DNA of 64,000 bases from Acidobacteriota bacterium (GTDB lineage: Bacteria; Acidobacteriota; Blastocatellia; Pyrinomonadales; Pyrinomonadaceae): the NCBI GenBank assembly GCA_003697135.1, contig RFGC01000035.1:62001-126000 (forward strand), written 5' to 3'. Position 1 is the first letter of the stretch, and each line of letters starts with the position of its first letter. A model generated the notes under the pieces. That model saw only the letters and a list, made by a program, of their open reading frames with translations, ran no database searches and was not told where the DNA came from. Positions 45,148 through 55,277 of the stretch are shown here, in pieces. The position numbers and the translations under genes were made by a program.

Positions 45148-45356
45148 TAAAAACCTCTTCTGAAGTTTAACTTCAAAATCGCTATGAAATCTTTATAGCC
45201 TAAAAAATCATTTTTGGCAAGAAAAACTCATAAATCTCTCTTAAGAAAAGCTTTTCTTCAAGTAGATTTCACCGTTTGATTTCAGGAAGAGTTTTGGATA
45301 AGAATTTCTTATTGCTTTTCTCGCTTTTTAAGCAAAAACTTAAGGTTTTTTAGAAA

Positions 45357-46946
45357 ATGAGCTTCATAGACTTGCTAATTATCTTCGGTTACTTGATAGG
45401 AGTAACGCTTTTTGGCATCTGGTTTTCAAGTAGGCAGAAAACCACCGAACATTATTTTGTTGGAAACAGAAGCGTTCCATGGTGGGCAATTGCGATGTCA
45501 ATCGTGGCAACAGAAACCTCAACAATAACTTTTATTTCAGTTCCGGGAATAGCCTTTGCAAAGAATGGGAATTTTGAGTTTTTACAAGTTGTGTTCGGTT
45601 ACATGGTAGGGCGAATAGTTATCTCATTGATTTTTATTCCACTTTATTTCAAAGGCAAGCTACAAAGCGTTTACCAACTCTTGGGAGAGCGGTTTGGAAC
45701 GAAGGTAAAAATGCTGGCTTCGGCGCTTTTCGTGACAATGAGAAACATAGCCGACGGAATTAGGCTATTGCTAACGGCTATAGTGCTTGCTGCCGTCTAT
45801 ACGGCTTTTCAACCCAGCGTAAATTCAGATTTTATAATTATTGCTTGTGTAGTTGTCTTAGGTCTTGTGATGATAATTTTCACTTACTACGGCGGAATGG
45901 AAGCAGTTATATGGGTTGAAGTTGTTCAACTTTTGATTTATCTTGGTGGAGCAATTGCGGCGGCTGTTGTGATTACCAGCAAAATAGAAGGTGGTTTGGC
46001 ACAGGCAATCTCGGTAGGTGAACAGTTTCAAAAGTTCAATATCATTGATTGGGGCTTTAGACAAACAAACTACAATTTCCCAATGCCCTTTATAACGGAA
46101 AGCTACATAAGCTTCTCGCTACCCTTTGACTTCACAAAAACCTTCACTTTTTGGGCAGGGCTAATTGGTGGGTGTTTCCTTACAATGTCAACGCATGGAA
46201 CGGATCAATATCTTGTGCAGCGCTATCTTTGCACCGATAAACCCAAACTCGCTGCTATTGCCTTGCTTTCTTCTGGTGCCGTTATATTGGCACAGTTTAT
46301 TGGTTTTCTGTTCATAGGCGTCTTGCTTTTTGCCTTTTATCAACCTTTTAACCTGCCAGAATATGCAACTGCCTCAGGAGCCTTTCCTTTCGCAAGTAGC
46401 GATAGAGTTTTCCCCGACTTTATCACTAAACACATGCCTTCTGGGCTGTCTGGATTGGTAGTCGCTTCAATCTTTGCCGCCGCACTTTCAAGTTCTCTGA
46501 ATTCAATAGCCGCAACCGCAGTTAACGATCTCTACAAACCTTTCCGACCCGACTTAGATGATTCGCATTACTTGCGCATATCTCATCTTCTCACCCTAAT
46601 AGTCGGAGTTGTGCAAATTTTAGTAGCTCTCGCTTTTATGCATCAAGAGCGCTCTGCTCTAGATTCGGCTCTTTCAGTTGCATCGCTGATAAATGGGCCG
46701 ATTTTAGGAGTTTTCTTGATAGGTTCATTTCTCAAAAAAGCTACCCAAACAGAAGCACTGACAGGAATGATTGCCAGTATCGCTGTAATGGCTATCTTAA
46801 TTTATTTTGAATTGGTGAAACGTTTTGGTATTTACCCGGAAACAACACCTATAGCTTGGACCTGGTATGTTTTAATTGGAAGCTCTACAACTTTTGTTAT
46901 AGCTTGGTTTCTGACTTTGATACGAAATTTTCGGAAAGTTTCTTGA
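45357..46946 (+). CDS. Sodium:solute symporter family transporter
   Basis: This 529-residue transporter of the SSS family has about 13 membrane segments. The family motifs near the N-terminus are seen (RSVPWWAIAMSIVATETSTITFISVPGIAFAKNG), where the Ser/Thr residues bind sodium in studied members, and the later LSSSLNSIAATAVNDLY holds the second sodium site. The substrate is unknown; relatives carry sugars, acids and solutes. It is a single gene divergent from the minus-strand tlyA pair and convergent to the GDPD gene. Confidence 0.92.
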   Translation: MSFIDLLIIFGYLIGVTLFGIWFSSRQKTTEHYFVGNRSVPWWAIAMSIVATETSTITFISVPGIAFAKNGNFEFLQVVFGYMVGRIVISLIFIPLYFKGKLQSVYQLLGERFGTKVKMLASALFVTMRNIADGIRLLLTAIVLAAVYTAFQPSVNSDFIIIACVVVLGLVMIIFTYYGGMEAVIWVEVVQLLIYLGGAIAAAVVITSKIEGGLAQAISVGEQFQKFNIIDWGFRQTNYNFPMPFITESYISFSLPFDFTKTFTFWAGLIGGCFLTMSTHGTDQYLVQRYLCTDKPKLAAIALLSSGAVILAQFIGFLFIGVLLFAFYQPFNLPEYATASGAFPFASSDRVFPDFITKHMPSGLSGLVVASIFAAALSSSLNSIAATAVNDLYKPFRPDLDDSHYLRISHLLTLIVGVVQILVALAFMHQERSALDSALSVASLINGPILGVFLIGSFLKKATQTEALTGMIASIAVMAILIYFELVKRFGIYPETTPIAWTWYVLIGSSTTFVIAWFLTLIRNFRKVS

Positions 46947-46983
46947 ATAAACCCTATCTTGAGAATTTCTGAGTGGCAGATAC

Positions 46984-47757
46984 TCACCTGTTTCTTTCGG
47001 CAATAAGTTTCGCAGGATTGTTAGTTATTAAAGCATCTATGCCCATCTTTAGAGCCTTTTGAATCCATATAGGACGATCAACAGTCCAGGTCACAACATA
47101 AAAGCCAGATGCTTTAGCATCTTTTACAAACCTTTCTGTTGCAAGCGAATAATGAATCGAAATTTCATCGGCGTTGGACTCTTTTGCTCTTTGAATGATT
47201 TTAGTTCTCATGGTAAAGGTAGCAATTTTCGGCGCAAAAAGAGCGGCAGTTCGCGCTTTTGGTATTACGTCTTTCAACCTTTTGATGGCACCCAAACTGA
47301 AACTCTTAAAGACTATTTGATGAAACAAATGATTCCCTTCAGTGACACATTTAACTTTCTCCAAAAGAGCCAGCGTCTCTTTCTCACTTCCTTTCATTTC
47401 AAGGTAGATTTTCCCGCGAAACCCCTTCAAAAAATCCAGCAGTTCTTCCAGAGTCGGTATTTTTTCATCTAAAAACTCCTTACTCGCCTTTGTAGGAAAT
47501 CTCCGATTAAACCATGCACCTATCCTTTGAAATTTCTGCAATTCGTCAAAACTCAATTTTGAAACGTAAACTGGCAAATTAGCCATTCTTTTCAAGGTAG
47601 CATCATGGAAAATAATCGGGATGCCATCTTTTGTTAGTCTAATATCGCATTCTATCCCGTCAACACCGGCTTCCAGAGCTTTCTTGAAAGAAATAATTGT
47701 ATTTTCAGGAGCTACAGCCGAAACCCCACGATGGGCAATAATCAAAGGAAAACTCAT
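46984..47757 (-). CDS. Glycerophosphodiester phosphodiesterase
   Basis: This 257-residue GDPD hydrolyses glycerophosphodiesters to glycerol 3-phosphate and an alcohol, here in the cytoplasm because no signal peptide is present. The catalytic HRG is in IAHRGVSAVAPENT, with the metal ligands in GIECDIRLTKDGIPIIFHD. A late motif ITNNPAKLIAERN is typical of UgpQ-like proteins. The start overlaps the previous gene's stop (ATGA), so it is the last of a four-gene minus-strand run. GlpD elsewhere in the window could use the product. Confidence 0.92.
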   Translation of the reverse strand: MSFPLIIAHRGVSAVAPENTIISFKKALEAGVDGIECDIRLTKDGIPIIFHDATLKRMANLPVYVSKLSFDELQKFQRIGAWFNRRFPTKASKEFLDEKIPTLEELLDFLKGFRGKIYLEMKGSEKETLALLEKVKCVTEGNHLFHQIVFKSFSLGAIKRLKDVIPKARTAALFAPKIATFTMRTKIIQRAKESNADEISIHYSLATERFVKDAKASGFYVVTWTVDRPIWIQKALKMGIDALITNNPAKLIAERNR

Positions 47758-48443
47758 CTTTTCTCAACAATGAATAAAACTTTCGACCAACCTATTGGCT
47801 CGGTGACGGGAAACTCCCGTTTTTCAACTTTGTAAAAGTAACGGCTAGCGGTTTCTTGGATTTGTTTGGTTGAATACGCTTTGAATTTGTATATCACCTC
47901 AAGCACAGCACTAACAGGTGACGGAAGAACCGGAATCAAGATCATTTTGGATTTCGGTTTCAAAACACGCGCAAGCTCGCCAAGTCCTTCGTCAAGTGGA
48001 ACATACTCTAAAGCTCCACAAGTTATGATGAAATCCAGTGATTCGTCTGCAAAAGGCAAATGCAATAAATTCCCTTGCACAGGCTCTATCTTGTTTCTCT
48101 TTGTATGTTTGTCTTTATGAAAATCTTCTCTAGCAACGCGAAGCGAGTTGAAAGATATGTCAAGCGTAAACATCACTTTTGGGCAATAACCTGCGCTGTA
48201 TAAAGCAAAAGTGGCAAGTCCCGTGCCGCATCCTGCATCTAAAGCAATTGCTGACTCATCTAGTTCCAGTTTCAAAGCCCTGAGATATTTTGCAAGTGAA
48301 CTCCGATAGCCCATTATTTTCTGCATAAACGGCTGAACGTCGGCTATCTGATCATAAAATCTCTGTGCTTCGTTTTTCTTCTTTTTTTGCCCCTTCAAAT
48401 TCTTCGAGCCTAAGAGGCTCTTCAATGGTTTCTGCGAAGCCAT
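47754..48443 (-). CDS. Class I SAM-dependent methyltransferase
   Basis: This 229-residue protein has the SAM-binding motif I LDAGCGTGLATFALYSAG and motif II (FTLDISFNSLRVA), followed by a motif IV-like LDFIITCGALEYVPLDEG. Its Lys-rich N-terminus has no membrane signal. The substrate is unknown. It lies 3 bp after the TlpA-like gene and overlaps the GDPD gene. Confidence 0.87.
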   Translation of the reverse strand: MASQKPLKSLLGSKNLKGQKKKKNEAQRFYDQIADVQPFMQKIMGYRSSLAKYLRALKLELDESAIALDAGCGTGLATFALYSAGYCPKVMFTLDISFNSLRVAREDFHKDKHTKRNKIEPVQGNLLHLPFADESLDFIITCGALEYVPLDEGLGELARVLKPKSKMILIPVLPSPVSAVLEVIYKFKAYSTKQIQETASRYFYKVEKREFPVTEPIGWSKVLFIVEKR

Positions 48444-48446
48444 AAA

Positions 48447-49886
48447 TTACTTCTCCAGAAGAAGTTTTTGAATCATCCTTCTAATTTCCGCTTCCCTAAC
48501 AACACCAGCGCCGCTTTCGATATATCTAACAAAGCCGCGGCGATCAATCAAAACAGTAGTCGGAAGTCCTTGCACACTGTAATTATGATGATTTATCGCA
48601 TCTACGGCAATTGCAATCGGATACTGCATACTGAACTTTTCCTTAAATTTCTCCAGAAATGCTAGTTCCGATGCGCTATTGGCAGGCTTACCTTCAACTT
48701 GATTGTAATATCGAGTCAACCCTATAACTTCAAGCCCGTCCTCTTTATGCTCTTCTATCCATTGATTCAATTGTGGAATCTGCGATATACAAAACCCGCA
48801 CCAAGTAGCCCAAAAATGTATCAATACGACTTTACCTTGCAAAGAAGATAACTTCTTCACCACTTCTTCCGGTAGCCACCGATCTACGTTTTCGATTTCT
48901 ACAGCTTTTTCTCCCAAAATCTCATACTGCCTTTGCTTTCTCTTCAGTCTGCTTCTTATCTCTTCTTGAAGATTTTTGGATTTGAAATCCACGCTTAGGC
49001 TCTCGAAGGTTTGCTTAAGAAAACTCAAAGCCTCAGCTTTTCGGCCAATTTCTGTCAGATACTTTATCTTTTGATCCACAGCTACCAAATAAGCATCAGC
49101 AGATTCGATGAAAACAGCCGTTCGCTGAAGATCGTCAAGAGTTTCCAAGGCTTTTTGTGACTTTCTAATTTCTGCATACGCTCGAAAAATCATTTCGTTT
49201 AGAACAATTACTTCGTCTATCAAAGAACTGCGATTATTTGGTTGTGATGCAAGTTTCTTTGCCAAAATGTATCCTCTTTCAGCATGAGCCAATACATCCT
49301 CGTATTTTCCCTTCTGTTCATACCTTTCTGCCAATAACAATCTTATTCCCATTTCCTCAAGCTGATTTTCGACCCGATTCTCCAAATACTTTGAAAACCA
49401 GCTTTCGGCTTCCTCAAGATTGTCCTTTGTTGCGGCAATAACCGACAAGGTCGCGTAAGCTGTGCGTCTTTGTTCTGCAAACTCTTGAGTTTTGCTTTCA
49501 GGTTTTTCAAGGAAATTTTCAAAACTTCTTTTTGCATCATCAAATTTTTTTGCAGTTACAAAAATCAATGCCAAATAAAACCAATCCTCTGCCAACTTGT
49601 TTTGTTTTGCCTCAACAATAGCGGCACTTCTCGCTGCTAATTCTGCGGTTTCTTTCTCTAACCTTACAAGGTCTTCGCGACTAAGATTGCCTTTTTTCTG
49701 CGTAATGAGAGTTTGAAGTTTTTGTTTGCTCTGCTCGTTTATTTCTTCCAAGATTTGCTTTGCCGTTTTTTCTTCTGAAAACTCCAAATCGGCAGAAATT
49801 TCCTTTTTTGAAATAACACGGCCCGATTGCGAATTTGAAGACACAACTAAGATAAGAGCAATGCAAATGGTTAGAATAAATCGCAT
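48447..49886 (-). CDS. Secreted TlpA-like thioredoxin with N-terminal helical repeats
   Basis: This 479-residue protein starts with a signal peptide (RFILTICIALILVVSSN) and has a long helical, TPR-like region to about residue 330. The thioredoxin domain follows, with active site W-C363-G-F-C366 in HFWATWCGFCISQIP and the cis-Pro in GLPTTVLID. TlpA proteins reduce periplasmic disulfides or heme-binding cysteines. The fusion to a large helical repeat suggests a bound partner. It is the second gene of the minus-strand run after thiO (6 bp gap). Confidence 0.88.
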   Translation of the reverse strand: MRFILTICIALILVVSSNSQSGRVISKKEISADLEFSEEKTAKQILEEINEQSKQKLQTLITQKKGNLSREDLVRLEKETAELAARSAAIVEAKQNKLAEDWFYLALIFVTAKKFDDAKRSFENFLEKPESKTQEFAEQRRTAYATLSVIAATKDNLEEAESWFSKYLENRVENQLEEMGIRLLLAERYEQKGKYEDVLAHAERGYILAKKLASQPNNRSSLIDEVIVLNEMIFRAYAEIRKSQKALETLDDLQRTAVFIESADAYLVAVDQKIKYLTEIGRKAEALSFLKQTFESLSVDFKSKNLQEEIRSRLKRKQRQYEILGEKAVEIENVDRWLPEEVVKKLSSLQGKVVLIHFWATWCGFCISQIPQLNQWIEEHKEDGLEVIGLTRYYNQVEGKPANSASELAFLEKFKEKFSMQYPIAIAVDAINHHNYSVQGLPTTVLIDRRGFVRYIESGAGVVREAEIRRMIQKLLLEK

Positions 49887-49892
49887 ACTTTT

Positions 49893-51014
49893 TTAGCCTA
49901 TCAAAAAGCGAGAAGGACTAAAAAGCCTTAAGTATTCTGAATCAACGTTTTTCGTAATTTTTTCGGCGATAACCTTAGCTGTGATTGGTGCGAGCAAAAT
50001 CCCATTCCTATAATGCCCCGTTGCTATGAAAAGGTTCTTCACTTCTGGAAATTCTCCCAAAACAGGTAAGCCATCAGACGACATAGGTCTCAGTCCAGCC
50101 CATTTTTCTGAGATTTTTAGATTGCTCAAACTCGGAGAAATTTCCAATCCTACGTCTGAAAGAAAATCCACACCGAAGTTTGTAACTTCTTTGTTGAAAC
50201 CAACATCTTCGACCGTCGCACCAACCAGAATTCTACCGTCTTCTCTCGGCACTACGTAACCACGCGGACTGTAAAGCACATGCTCGAAAAACTTTTTGGT
50301 CGTTCTGAATGCTATCATCTGCCCGCGAATCGGTTTGATTTCTGATAACGTTAAACTTTGATTGTTAAGCCTGATAAGCGAAGTCCATGCACCAGAAGCT
50401 AGAATAACAACATCAGCAAAGATTCTTTCTCCTTTTTTCGTTTCAACAGCTTCTATCTTGCTGTTTCTAGCAATCAGATTGGTTATCTCCGTATCCTGAA
50501 GAATCTCAATTCCGCTCGAACGCAAAAACCTCTCCAACGCCGCAAGAAGTTTTCGATTTTCGACCTGCCCGTCTTCGGGATAAATCAACCCTGCAAGAAC
50601 ATCTGGCGAAACAAAAGGCTCTATCCTTCGGATTTCATGCGCCTGCAAAAATTCTACCTTGATTTTTGCCTTTGACTGCCACTCGTAACGATGCTTAAGT
50701 TTTTTCAGATCATCTTCTGTAAAGGCAAGATAGACAATACCGTTTGCACGGAATTCGACATCTATGCCGGTTTCATCGAAAATTTCGGAGACAAACTCAT
50801 TGTAAAGTTTATTTGACTCAGCGCAAAACTTAAAAAATGCATCCTTTCGCTCTGCTTCGACATGAGGCGCAAGCATTCCAGCAGCAGCAAAAGATGCTTC
50901 TTTTCCTGTTTTTTTCCGCTCAATTATTTTTATTCTGCCAACACCTTCTTTCCGCAGCGCTCTTGCGATGCTTAAACCGATAATACCAGCTCCTACGATC
51001 AAAATTTCTTGCAT
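49893..51014 (-). CDS. thiO: Glycine oxidase ThiO
   Basis: This 373-residue FAD-dependent amine oxidase is most like ThiO, which makes iminoglycine for thiazole synthesis in thiamine production. The FAD loop is LIVGAGIIGLSIARALRKEG, and the DAO motifs EASFAAAGMLAPH and GRILVGATVEDVGF are typical. The C-terminus has GLRPMSSDGLPVLGE and ATGHYRNGILLAPITAK, with the conserved Arg. No thiamine genes are next to it, so related D-amino acid oxidase activity is possible. It is the first gene of a minus-strand run. Confidence 0.85.
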   Translation of the reverse strand: MQEILIVGAGIIGLSIARALRKEGVGRIKIIERKKTGKEASFAAAGMLAPHVEAERKDAFFKFCAESNKLYNEFVSEIFDETGIDVEFRANGIVYLAFTEDDLKKLKHRYEWQSKAKIKVEFLQAHEIRRIEPFVSPDVLAGLIYPEDGQVENRKLLAALERFLRSSGIEILQDTEITNLIARNSKIEAVETKKGERIFADVVILASGAWTSLIRLNNQSLTLSEIKPIRGQMIAFRTTKKFFEHVLYSPRGYVVPREDGRILVGATVEDVGFNKEVTNFGVDFLSDVGLEISPSLSNLKISEKWAGLRPMSSDGLPVLGEFPEVKNLFIATGHYRNGILLAPITAKVIAEKITKNVDSEYLRLFSPSRFLIG

Positions 51015-51107
51015 TTTCTAAGATTTTTTGAGCTTTGATATTGTCAAAATAAACATTATGAAGCAAAATGAGTTAGAAAAGGAAATTTCATCAAGGAGGT
51101 TTCTTTC

Positions 51108-52139
51108 ATGACAAAAAAAGTCACCCTAATACCCGGCGATGGAATCGGGCCTGAGATAATAGCATCAGCCGTTAGAGTTGTCGAGGCTTCGGGAGCAAAA
51201 ATCGAATGGGAAACGCATGTAATTGGAGCACAGGCTTTAGAAAAATTCGGCACTACGCTTCCTGAATCCGCAATTGAATCCATCAAAAAGAACAAGGTAG
51301 CCCTAAAAGGCCCTTTGACAACCCCCGTCGGCAAAGGCTTTACTTCGGTCAATGTCACTTTGAGAAAAACTCTAGACTTGTATGCTAACGTGCGTCCGAT
51401 CAAAGCTCTACCGAATGTTCCATGCCGTTATCCTGAATTAGACCTAGTTATAATCCGAGAAAACACGGAAGATTTGTATTCAGGCTTAGAGCATGTTGTG
51501 GTTCCGGGAGTAGTAGAATCTCTGAAAATAATCACAGAAAAAGCTTCTACAAGAATTGCCAGATACGCTTTTGAATATGCCCGTAGCAACAAACGCAAAA
51601 AGGTTACAGCAATCCATAAAGCAAACATAATGAAACTTTCTGATGGGCTTTTCCTATCATGTTTTTACAAAGTTGCGAAGGATTTCCCGGAAATCGAAGC
51701 TGATGACAAGATAATTGACAATGCTTGCATGCAATTGGTGATGCATCCTGAGCAGTTCGATGTTTTGGTTTTGGAGAATCTTTATGGCGACATAGTTTCA
51801 GACCTGTGCGCAGGTTTGATCGGCGGCTTAGGGCTTGCTCCCGGCGCAAATATCGGTGAGCTAGGAGCAGTTTTTGAAGCAGTTCATGGCTCTGCTCCCG
51901 ACATTGCAGGACAAGGCATAGCAAATCCTACGGCTATCATGATGTCTGCTGTCATGATGTTACACCATATAGGCGAACACAAAGCAGCTGAAAGACTTGA
52001 AAACGCAATCTTTGAAGTTTACAGAGAAGGCAAGTTTCGCACAAAAGATTTAGGCGGAAATGCAAAAACCGCTGAATTCGCAGATGCAGTGATTGCCAAA
52101 CTTAAGGCGGCATCTTCAAAAGCCGCGACTGATGCATGA
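51108..52139 (+). CDS. NAD-type isocitrate/isopropylmalate dehydrogenase family protein
   Basis: This 343-residue beta-decarboxylating dehydrogenase has the family motifs TLIPGDGIGPEI, NVTLRKTLDLYANVRP, IRENTEDLYSGLEH and YGDIVSDLCAGLIGGLGLAPGANIG. The short length and TEDLYSG are as in NAD-dependent isocitrate dehydrogenases of many bacteria; isopropylmalate dehydrogenase usually has a different loop at this point. Isocitrate is thus the preferred substrate, converted to 2-oxoglutarate. An AAGGAGG Shine-Dalgarno lies upstream. It is divergent from thiO. Confidence 0.9.
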   Translation: MTKKVTLIPGDGIGPEIIASAVRVVEASGAKIEWETHVIGAQALEKFGTTLPESAIESIKKNKVALKGPLTTPVGKGFTSVNVTLRKTLDLYANVRPIKALPNVPCRYPELDLVIIRENTEDLYSGLEHVVVPGVVESLKIITEKASTRIARYAFEYARSNKRKKVTAIHKANIMKLSDGLFLSCFYKVAKDFPEIEADDKIIDNACMQLVMHPEQFDVLVLENLYGDIVSDLCAGLIGGLGLAPGANIGELGAVFEAVHGSAPDIAGQGIANPTAIMMSAVMMLHHIGEHKAAERLENAIFEVYREGKFRTKDLGGNAKTAEFADAVIAKLKAASSKAATDA

Positions 52140-52167
52140 AATAATCAGGAAACTTGAGCTTAAGGAA

Positions 52168-52282
52168 GGAGGTAAATTTTATAGCATCTCGCGTATATGT
52201 TGAAAAGCTTTATTTCTTTGGTCATCTGCCGATAGCTAATTTTTCGGACAAAAACATAAAAATTCTTGTAACTTGTCTTTGA
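52168..52282 (+). pseudogene. Short reading frame with perfect ribosome site but ATA start, RRM-like
   Basis: GGAGGT at 52168-52173 lies 7 nt before ATA at 52181, the ideal spacing for a start codon. The frame from ATA reads IASRVYVEKL, then 22 more residues, and stops at 52282. ASRVYV-x-KL resembles the first strand of bacterial RRM RNA-binding proteins (usually MASRVYVGKL), after which similarity ends. It could be a decayed gene start or a non-canonical start. The match is short. Confidence 0.25.
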
Positions 52283-52361
52283 ATTCTGACAAAATTAGAT
52301 TGAAAAGTTTGAAATCACGCCCGGCTTGAGATAAGGGCTGCGAAAGTTAAGGAGCTAAGCC

Positions 52362-53384
52362 ATGGTTTCTGCTTACAAAATATCGTCGTGTTTTTTAATA
52401 GGTGCTTTCCTTCTAGGGTTCGAAAGTGTCTTCTGCATCAGCACATTATCAGGCTTCGTGTTTGATAGCCGCGGAAGAACTCTTCCAGACATTGACGTTG
52501 AAATAATGGACGATCTCTATCGTCCGCTTCCCAACGGACGAGTAAAGACCGATAGCACAGGAAGGTATTTTTTTGCCAACTTAAGAGACGGAAGGTATTA
52601 CGTGCGCGCTTACGGTTACCGATATGACCTGGAAGATCAAATGCACATGGTGGAGATTATAACTCAAAGCATACGCGGCACAGAAGGAGTAGGAGCTTTT
52701 ACACAAGATTTTTACCTTCAGCCTAAAAAAGGTGGACTCGCCGCAGCCGAACTTGCAGTTATATTTTCCCAAGAAATCCCTTCCGAAGCTAAAAAAGCAT
52801 ACGAAAAAGCTACAGAAGCGCTTTCTAAAAGGCAAATCCAACAAGGGATAAGCGAACTTCTAAAAGCCATAGAGATATTTCCTGATTATTACTATGCACT
52901 TCATCTTTTGGGAAAAGAACTTTTTATGATGAAAAAATACAAAGAAGCTGTTCCTTACCTTTTGAAAGCAGTTGAGATTAACCAGAAAAGCGCCGCTTCG
53001 CTTTATTACTTGGGCTACTCACTCCACATGCTCGGAAAAGAATTTAATAGATCAGCTCTCATTGCTCTAAAAGAAGCTCATCTACTTGCCCCTTCTTCTG
53101 TTCAAATTCTCTATGTTCTCGGCAAAATCAAGCGAGAAATGGGCGAGTTTCAAGAATCAGAAAACTACCTGCTCAAAGCCAAAAAACTTAGCAAAGAACC
53201 CATCCCGGAAATTCAAAAAGAACTTTCTCAGCTTTATGCTAATGATCTCAAAAGATACGAAGAAGCAGCTAGAGAACTTGCTTTATACCTAAAAGTAGCA
53301 GGCTTAACAGACGCAGAGAGAAAAGAAGGCGAAAAAGTAGTAGAAAATTTGAAAAAGAAAGCAAAGGAAACTTCCAAAAATTAG
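52362..53384 (+). CDS. Exported protein with carboxypeptidase-regulatory-like and TPR domains
   Basis: This 340-residue protein has a hydrophobic N-terminus (FLIGAFLLGFESVFC), then a CarboxypepD_reg-like beta domain (LSGFVFDSRGRTLPDIDVEIMDD and TDSTGRYFFANLRDGRYYVRAYG). From about residue 145 onward it has TPR helices (YKEAVPYLLKAVEINQKSAASLYYLGYSLH). AAGGAG lies 8 nt before the ATG. An extracellular or periplasmic scaffold role is inferred. It ends 64 bp before a hairpin shared with the convergent rpoD gene. Confidence 0.78.
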   Translation: MVSAYKISSCFLIGAFLLGFESVFCISTLSGFVFDSRGRTLPDIDVEIMDDLYRPLPNGRVKTDSTGRYFFANLRDGRYYVRAYGYRYDLEDQMHMVEIITQSIRGTEGVGAFTQDFYLQPKKGGLAAAELAVIFSQEIPSEAKKAYEKATEALSKRQIQQGISELLKAIEIFPDYYYALHLLGKELFMMKKYKEAVPYLLKAVEINQKSAASLYYLGYSLHMLGKEFNRSALIALKEAHLLAPSSVQILYVLGKIKREMGEFQESENYLLKAKKLSKEPIPEIQKELSQLYANDLKRYEEAARELALYLKVAGLTDAERKEGEKVVENLKKKAKETSKN

Positions 53385-53448
53385 CCGTGATTATTGCATA
53401 TTTTTGGATTATCAGAACACGGAGTTTTTAATTCAGAACTTAATTTAG

Positions 53449-53487
53449 AACAAAGAAGCGACCTTTGCGATGGGTCGCTTCTTTGTT
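53449..53487. terminator. Bidirectional terminator between a TPR gene and rpoD
   Basis: A perfect 15-bp stem (AACAAAGAAGCGACC with GGTCGCTTCTTTGTT) and a 9-nt loop lie between two convergent genes. The outer part of the stem is A-rich on one side and T-rich on the other, so it can act on both strands. Its 3' arm overlaps the rpoD stop codon. Confidence 0.8.
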
Positions 53488-55231
53488 AGTCCCTACTTTC
53501 CAAAAAAGGCTTAAGTTTCCTAGCCCTCGAAGGATGACGTAGTTTCCTAAGAGCTTTGGCTTCGATTTGACGTATTCGCTCGCGCGTTACAGCAAAGTAT
53601 TGCCCAACTTCTTCCAAAGTATGCTCGATACCGCTTTTATCGAGTCCAAAACGCAATTTAACAACTTTTTCTTCACGCGGCGTAAGCGTCGTTAGAACTT
53701 CTTCGGTTATTTCCCGCAAGTTCCTATGAGTCACATTCTCTATTGGGCTTTTAACAGACTTATCTTCGATGAAATCGCCAAGATGCGAATCCTCTTCTTC
53801 ACCGATTGGTGTTTCAAGGCTTATCGGCTCTTGTGCTATCTTCAAAACCTTGCGAACCTTTGAAACCGGCATGTCCATTTTCTTGGCTATTTCTTCAGCG
53901 GTTGGTTCACGCCCTAATTCCTGCACAAGCGCTCGTGAAGTTCTTATGAGTTTGTTAATGGTTTCTATCATGTGAACAGGAATTCTAATCGTTCTAGCCT
54001 GATCAGCAATTGCTCTAGTAATAGCCTGACGAATCCACCAAGTAGCGTATGTCGAAAACTTGTATCCACGCCGCCATTCAAATTTGTCAACCGCTTTCAT
54101 TAAACCTATGTTGCCTTCTTGGATCAGATCGAGAAATTGCAATCCACGATTTGTATATTTTTTCGCAATAGAAACTACAAGCCTCAAGTTTGCTTCAATA
54201 AGCTCATTCTTAGCCTGTATAGTTTCTTCTTCGCCAATATGTATGTTTTGCAAAGCTCTTTTTATCTCGACTAAAGGAACCTTGTAACGTTCTTCTATCT
54301 CAGTTAATCTTTTTTGAGCTTCTTTTTTCTTCTTTTTTAGCTCTTCTCTTTCCTCTTTGGAAAGCTTTTTGTCGTTTTCTAATTTATCCTTAATCTCAGC
54401 TATTTCCTTTTCAGCAGACTTTATTTCTTCAACTACTCTCTCGATAGCTTCTGTTAGACGTCGCTTAGCACGTTCGGTAAGCCCTAAAAGTCTGATCTCA
54501 CGTGCGATTTCCAAACGGATTCTAGCTATCTGACGACGAAGCCGAATCATCTTTTTCGTCGTTTTCCCCTTGGCTTTCTCTTGGGCAATTCTCAGTTCCT
54601 CAAGGATTTGCATCGCCTTCTCATAATTCGCCTTTATTCTCTCGATACTTTCAAGAGTCCACTTCAAATACTCTTCGCTCTTCTCTTCCTCGCCCGTCAA
54701 TTCTGCCTGCTCCAGAAAATTGACCGTATCTTTGATGCTAACGCGTCCAGCTCTTAAATCCTCGCCAAGCTTGATTAACTCTTCAACCGCAATGGGACAG
54801 CGAGAAATAGCCTTTTGAGTTTTCTTTTGTCCACGCTCAATTCGCTTCGCGATAGCAACCTCGCCTTCGCGAGTAAGTAGTGGGACTACGCCCATTTCGC
54901 GTAGATACAGCCTTACTGGATCATTATTTTTATCGCTCTCTCCAGCAGACAAATCCAAATCAAAATCGTCTTCGCTGAAGTCGTCTAGCGAAAGCTCATC
55001 TTCTTCAAGAGCCAAGGAAGCGGCCTCTTCAAGTAAATCTGCATCAGAAACAGAAATACCTCTTCCTTCAAGCCTCATTAAGACATCTTCCAGCTCTTCG
55101 GCTGAAACCATGTCTTCAGGCAATTCTTGATTTAGATCATCGTAACTTAAAAATTTCTTCTTTCTACCTAATTCGTAGAGTCTTTCCATATAATCTTCTC
55201 TGTATTCTTCTTTTTCGTCGTATTCGTTCAT
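53486..55231 (-). CDS. rpoD: RNA polymerase primary sigma factor (sigma-70)
   Basis: This is the housekeeping sigma factor, 581 residues from ATG 55231; a TTG 12 bp upstream is an alternative. Region 1.1 ([23 protein letters not shown]) and region 1.2 ([21 protein letters not shown]) are present, so it is a primary, not alternative, sigma. Region 2 has [21 protein letters not shown] and [13 protein letters not shown], and region 4.2 has [21 protein letters not shown] long charged coiled-coil-like segment separates regions 1.2 and 2. It lies 46 bp downstream of dnaG, the classic macromolecular-synthesis pairing. Confidence 0.97.
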   Translation of the reverse strand: MNEYDEKEEYREDYMERLYELGRKKKFLSYDDLNQELPEDMVSAEELEDVLMRLEGRGISVSDADLLEEAASLALEEDELSLDDFSEDDFDLDLSAGESDKNNDPVRLYLREMGVVPLLTREGEVAIAKRIERGQKKTQKAISRCPIAVEELIKLGEDLRAGRVSIKDTVNFLEQAELTGEEEKSEEYLKWTLESIERIKANYEKAMQILEELRIAQEKAKGKTTKKMIRLRRQIARIRLEIAREIRLLGLTERAKRRLTEAIERVVEEIKSAEKEIAEIKDKLENDKKLSKEEREELKKKKKEAQKRLTEIEERYKVPLVEIKRALQNIHIGEEETIQAKNELIEANLRLVVSIAKKYTNRGLQFLDLIQEGNIGLMKAVDKFEWRRGYKFSTYATWWIRQAITRAIADQARTIRIPVHMIETINKLIRTSRALVQELGREPTAEEIAKKMDMPVSKVRKVLKIAQEPISLETPIGEEEDSHLGDFIEDKSVKSPIENVTHRNLREITEEVLTTLTPREEKVVKLRFGLDKSGIEHTLEEVGQYFAVTRERIRQIEAKALRKLRHPSRARKLKPFLESRD

Positions 55232-55277
55232 AAGCTTCTTCAAACTTTTATGATTTGTTTAGTAATTAAACTGTTGG

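Noticed and set aside
52311-52361. A possible riboswitch before the TPR gene at 52362 (GGCTT pairs with AAGCC over a purine-rich loop)
   Set aside because: The core bases of c-di-GMP and other known riboswitches are missing; only a short stem is seen.
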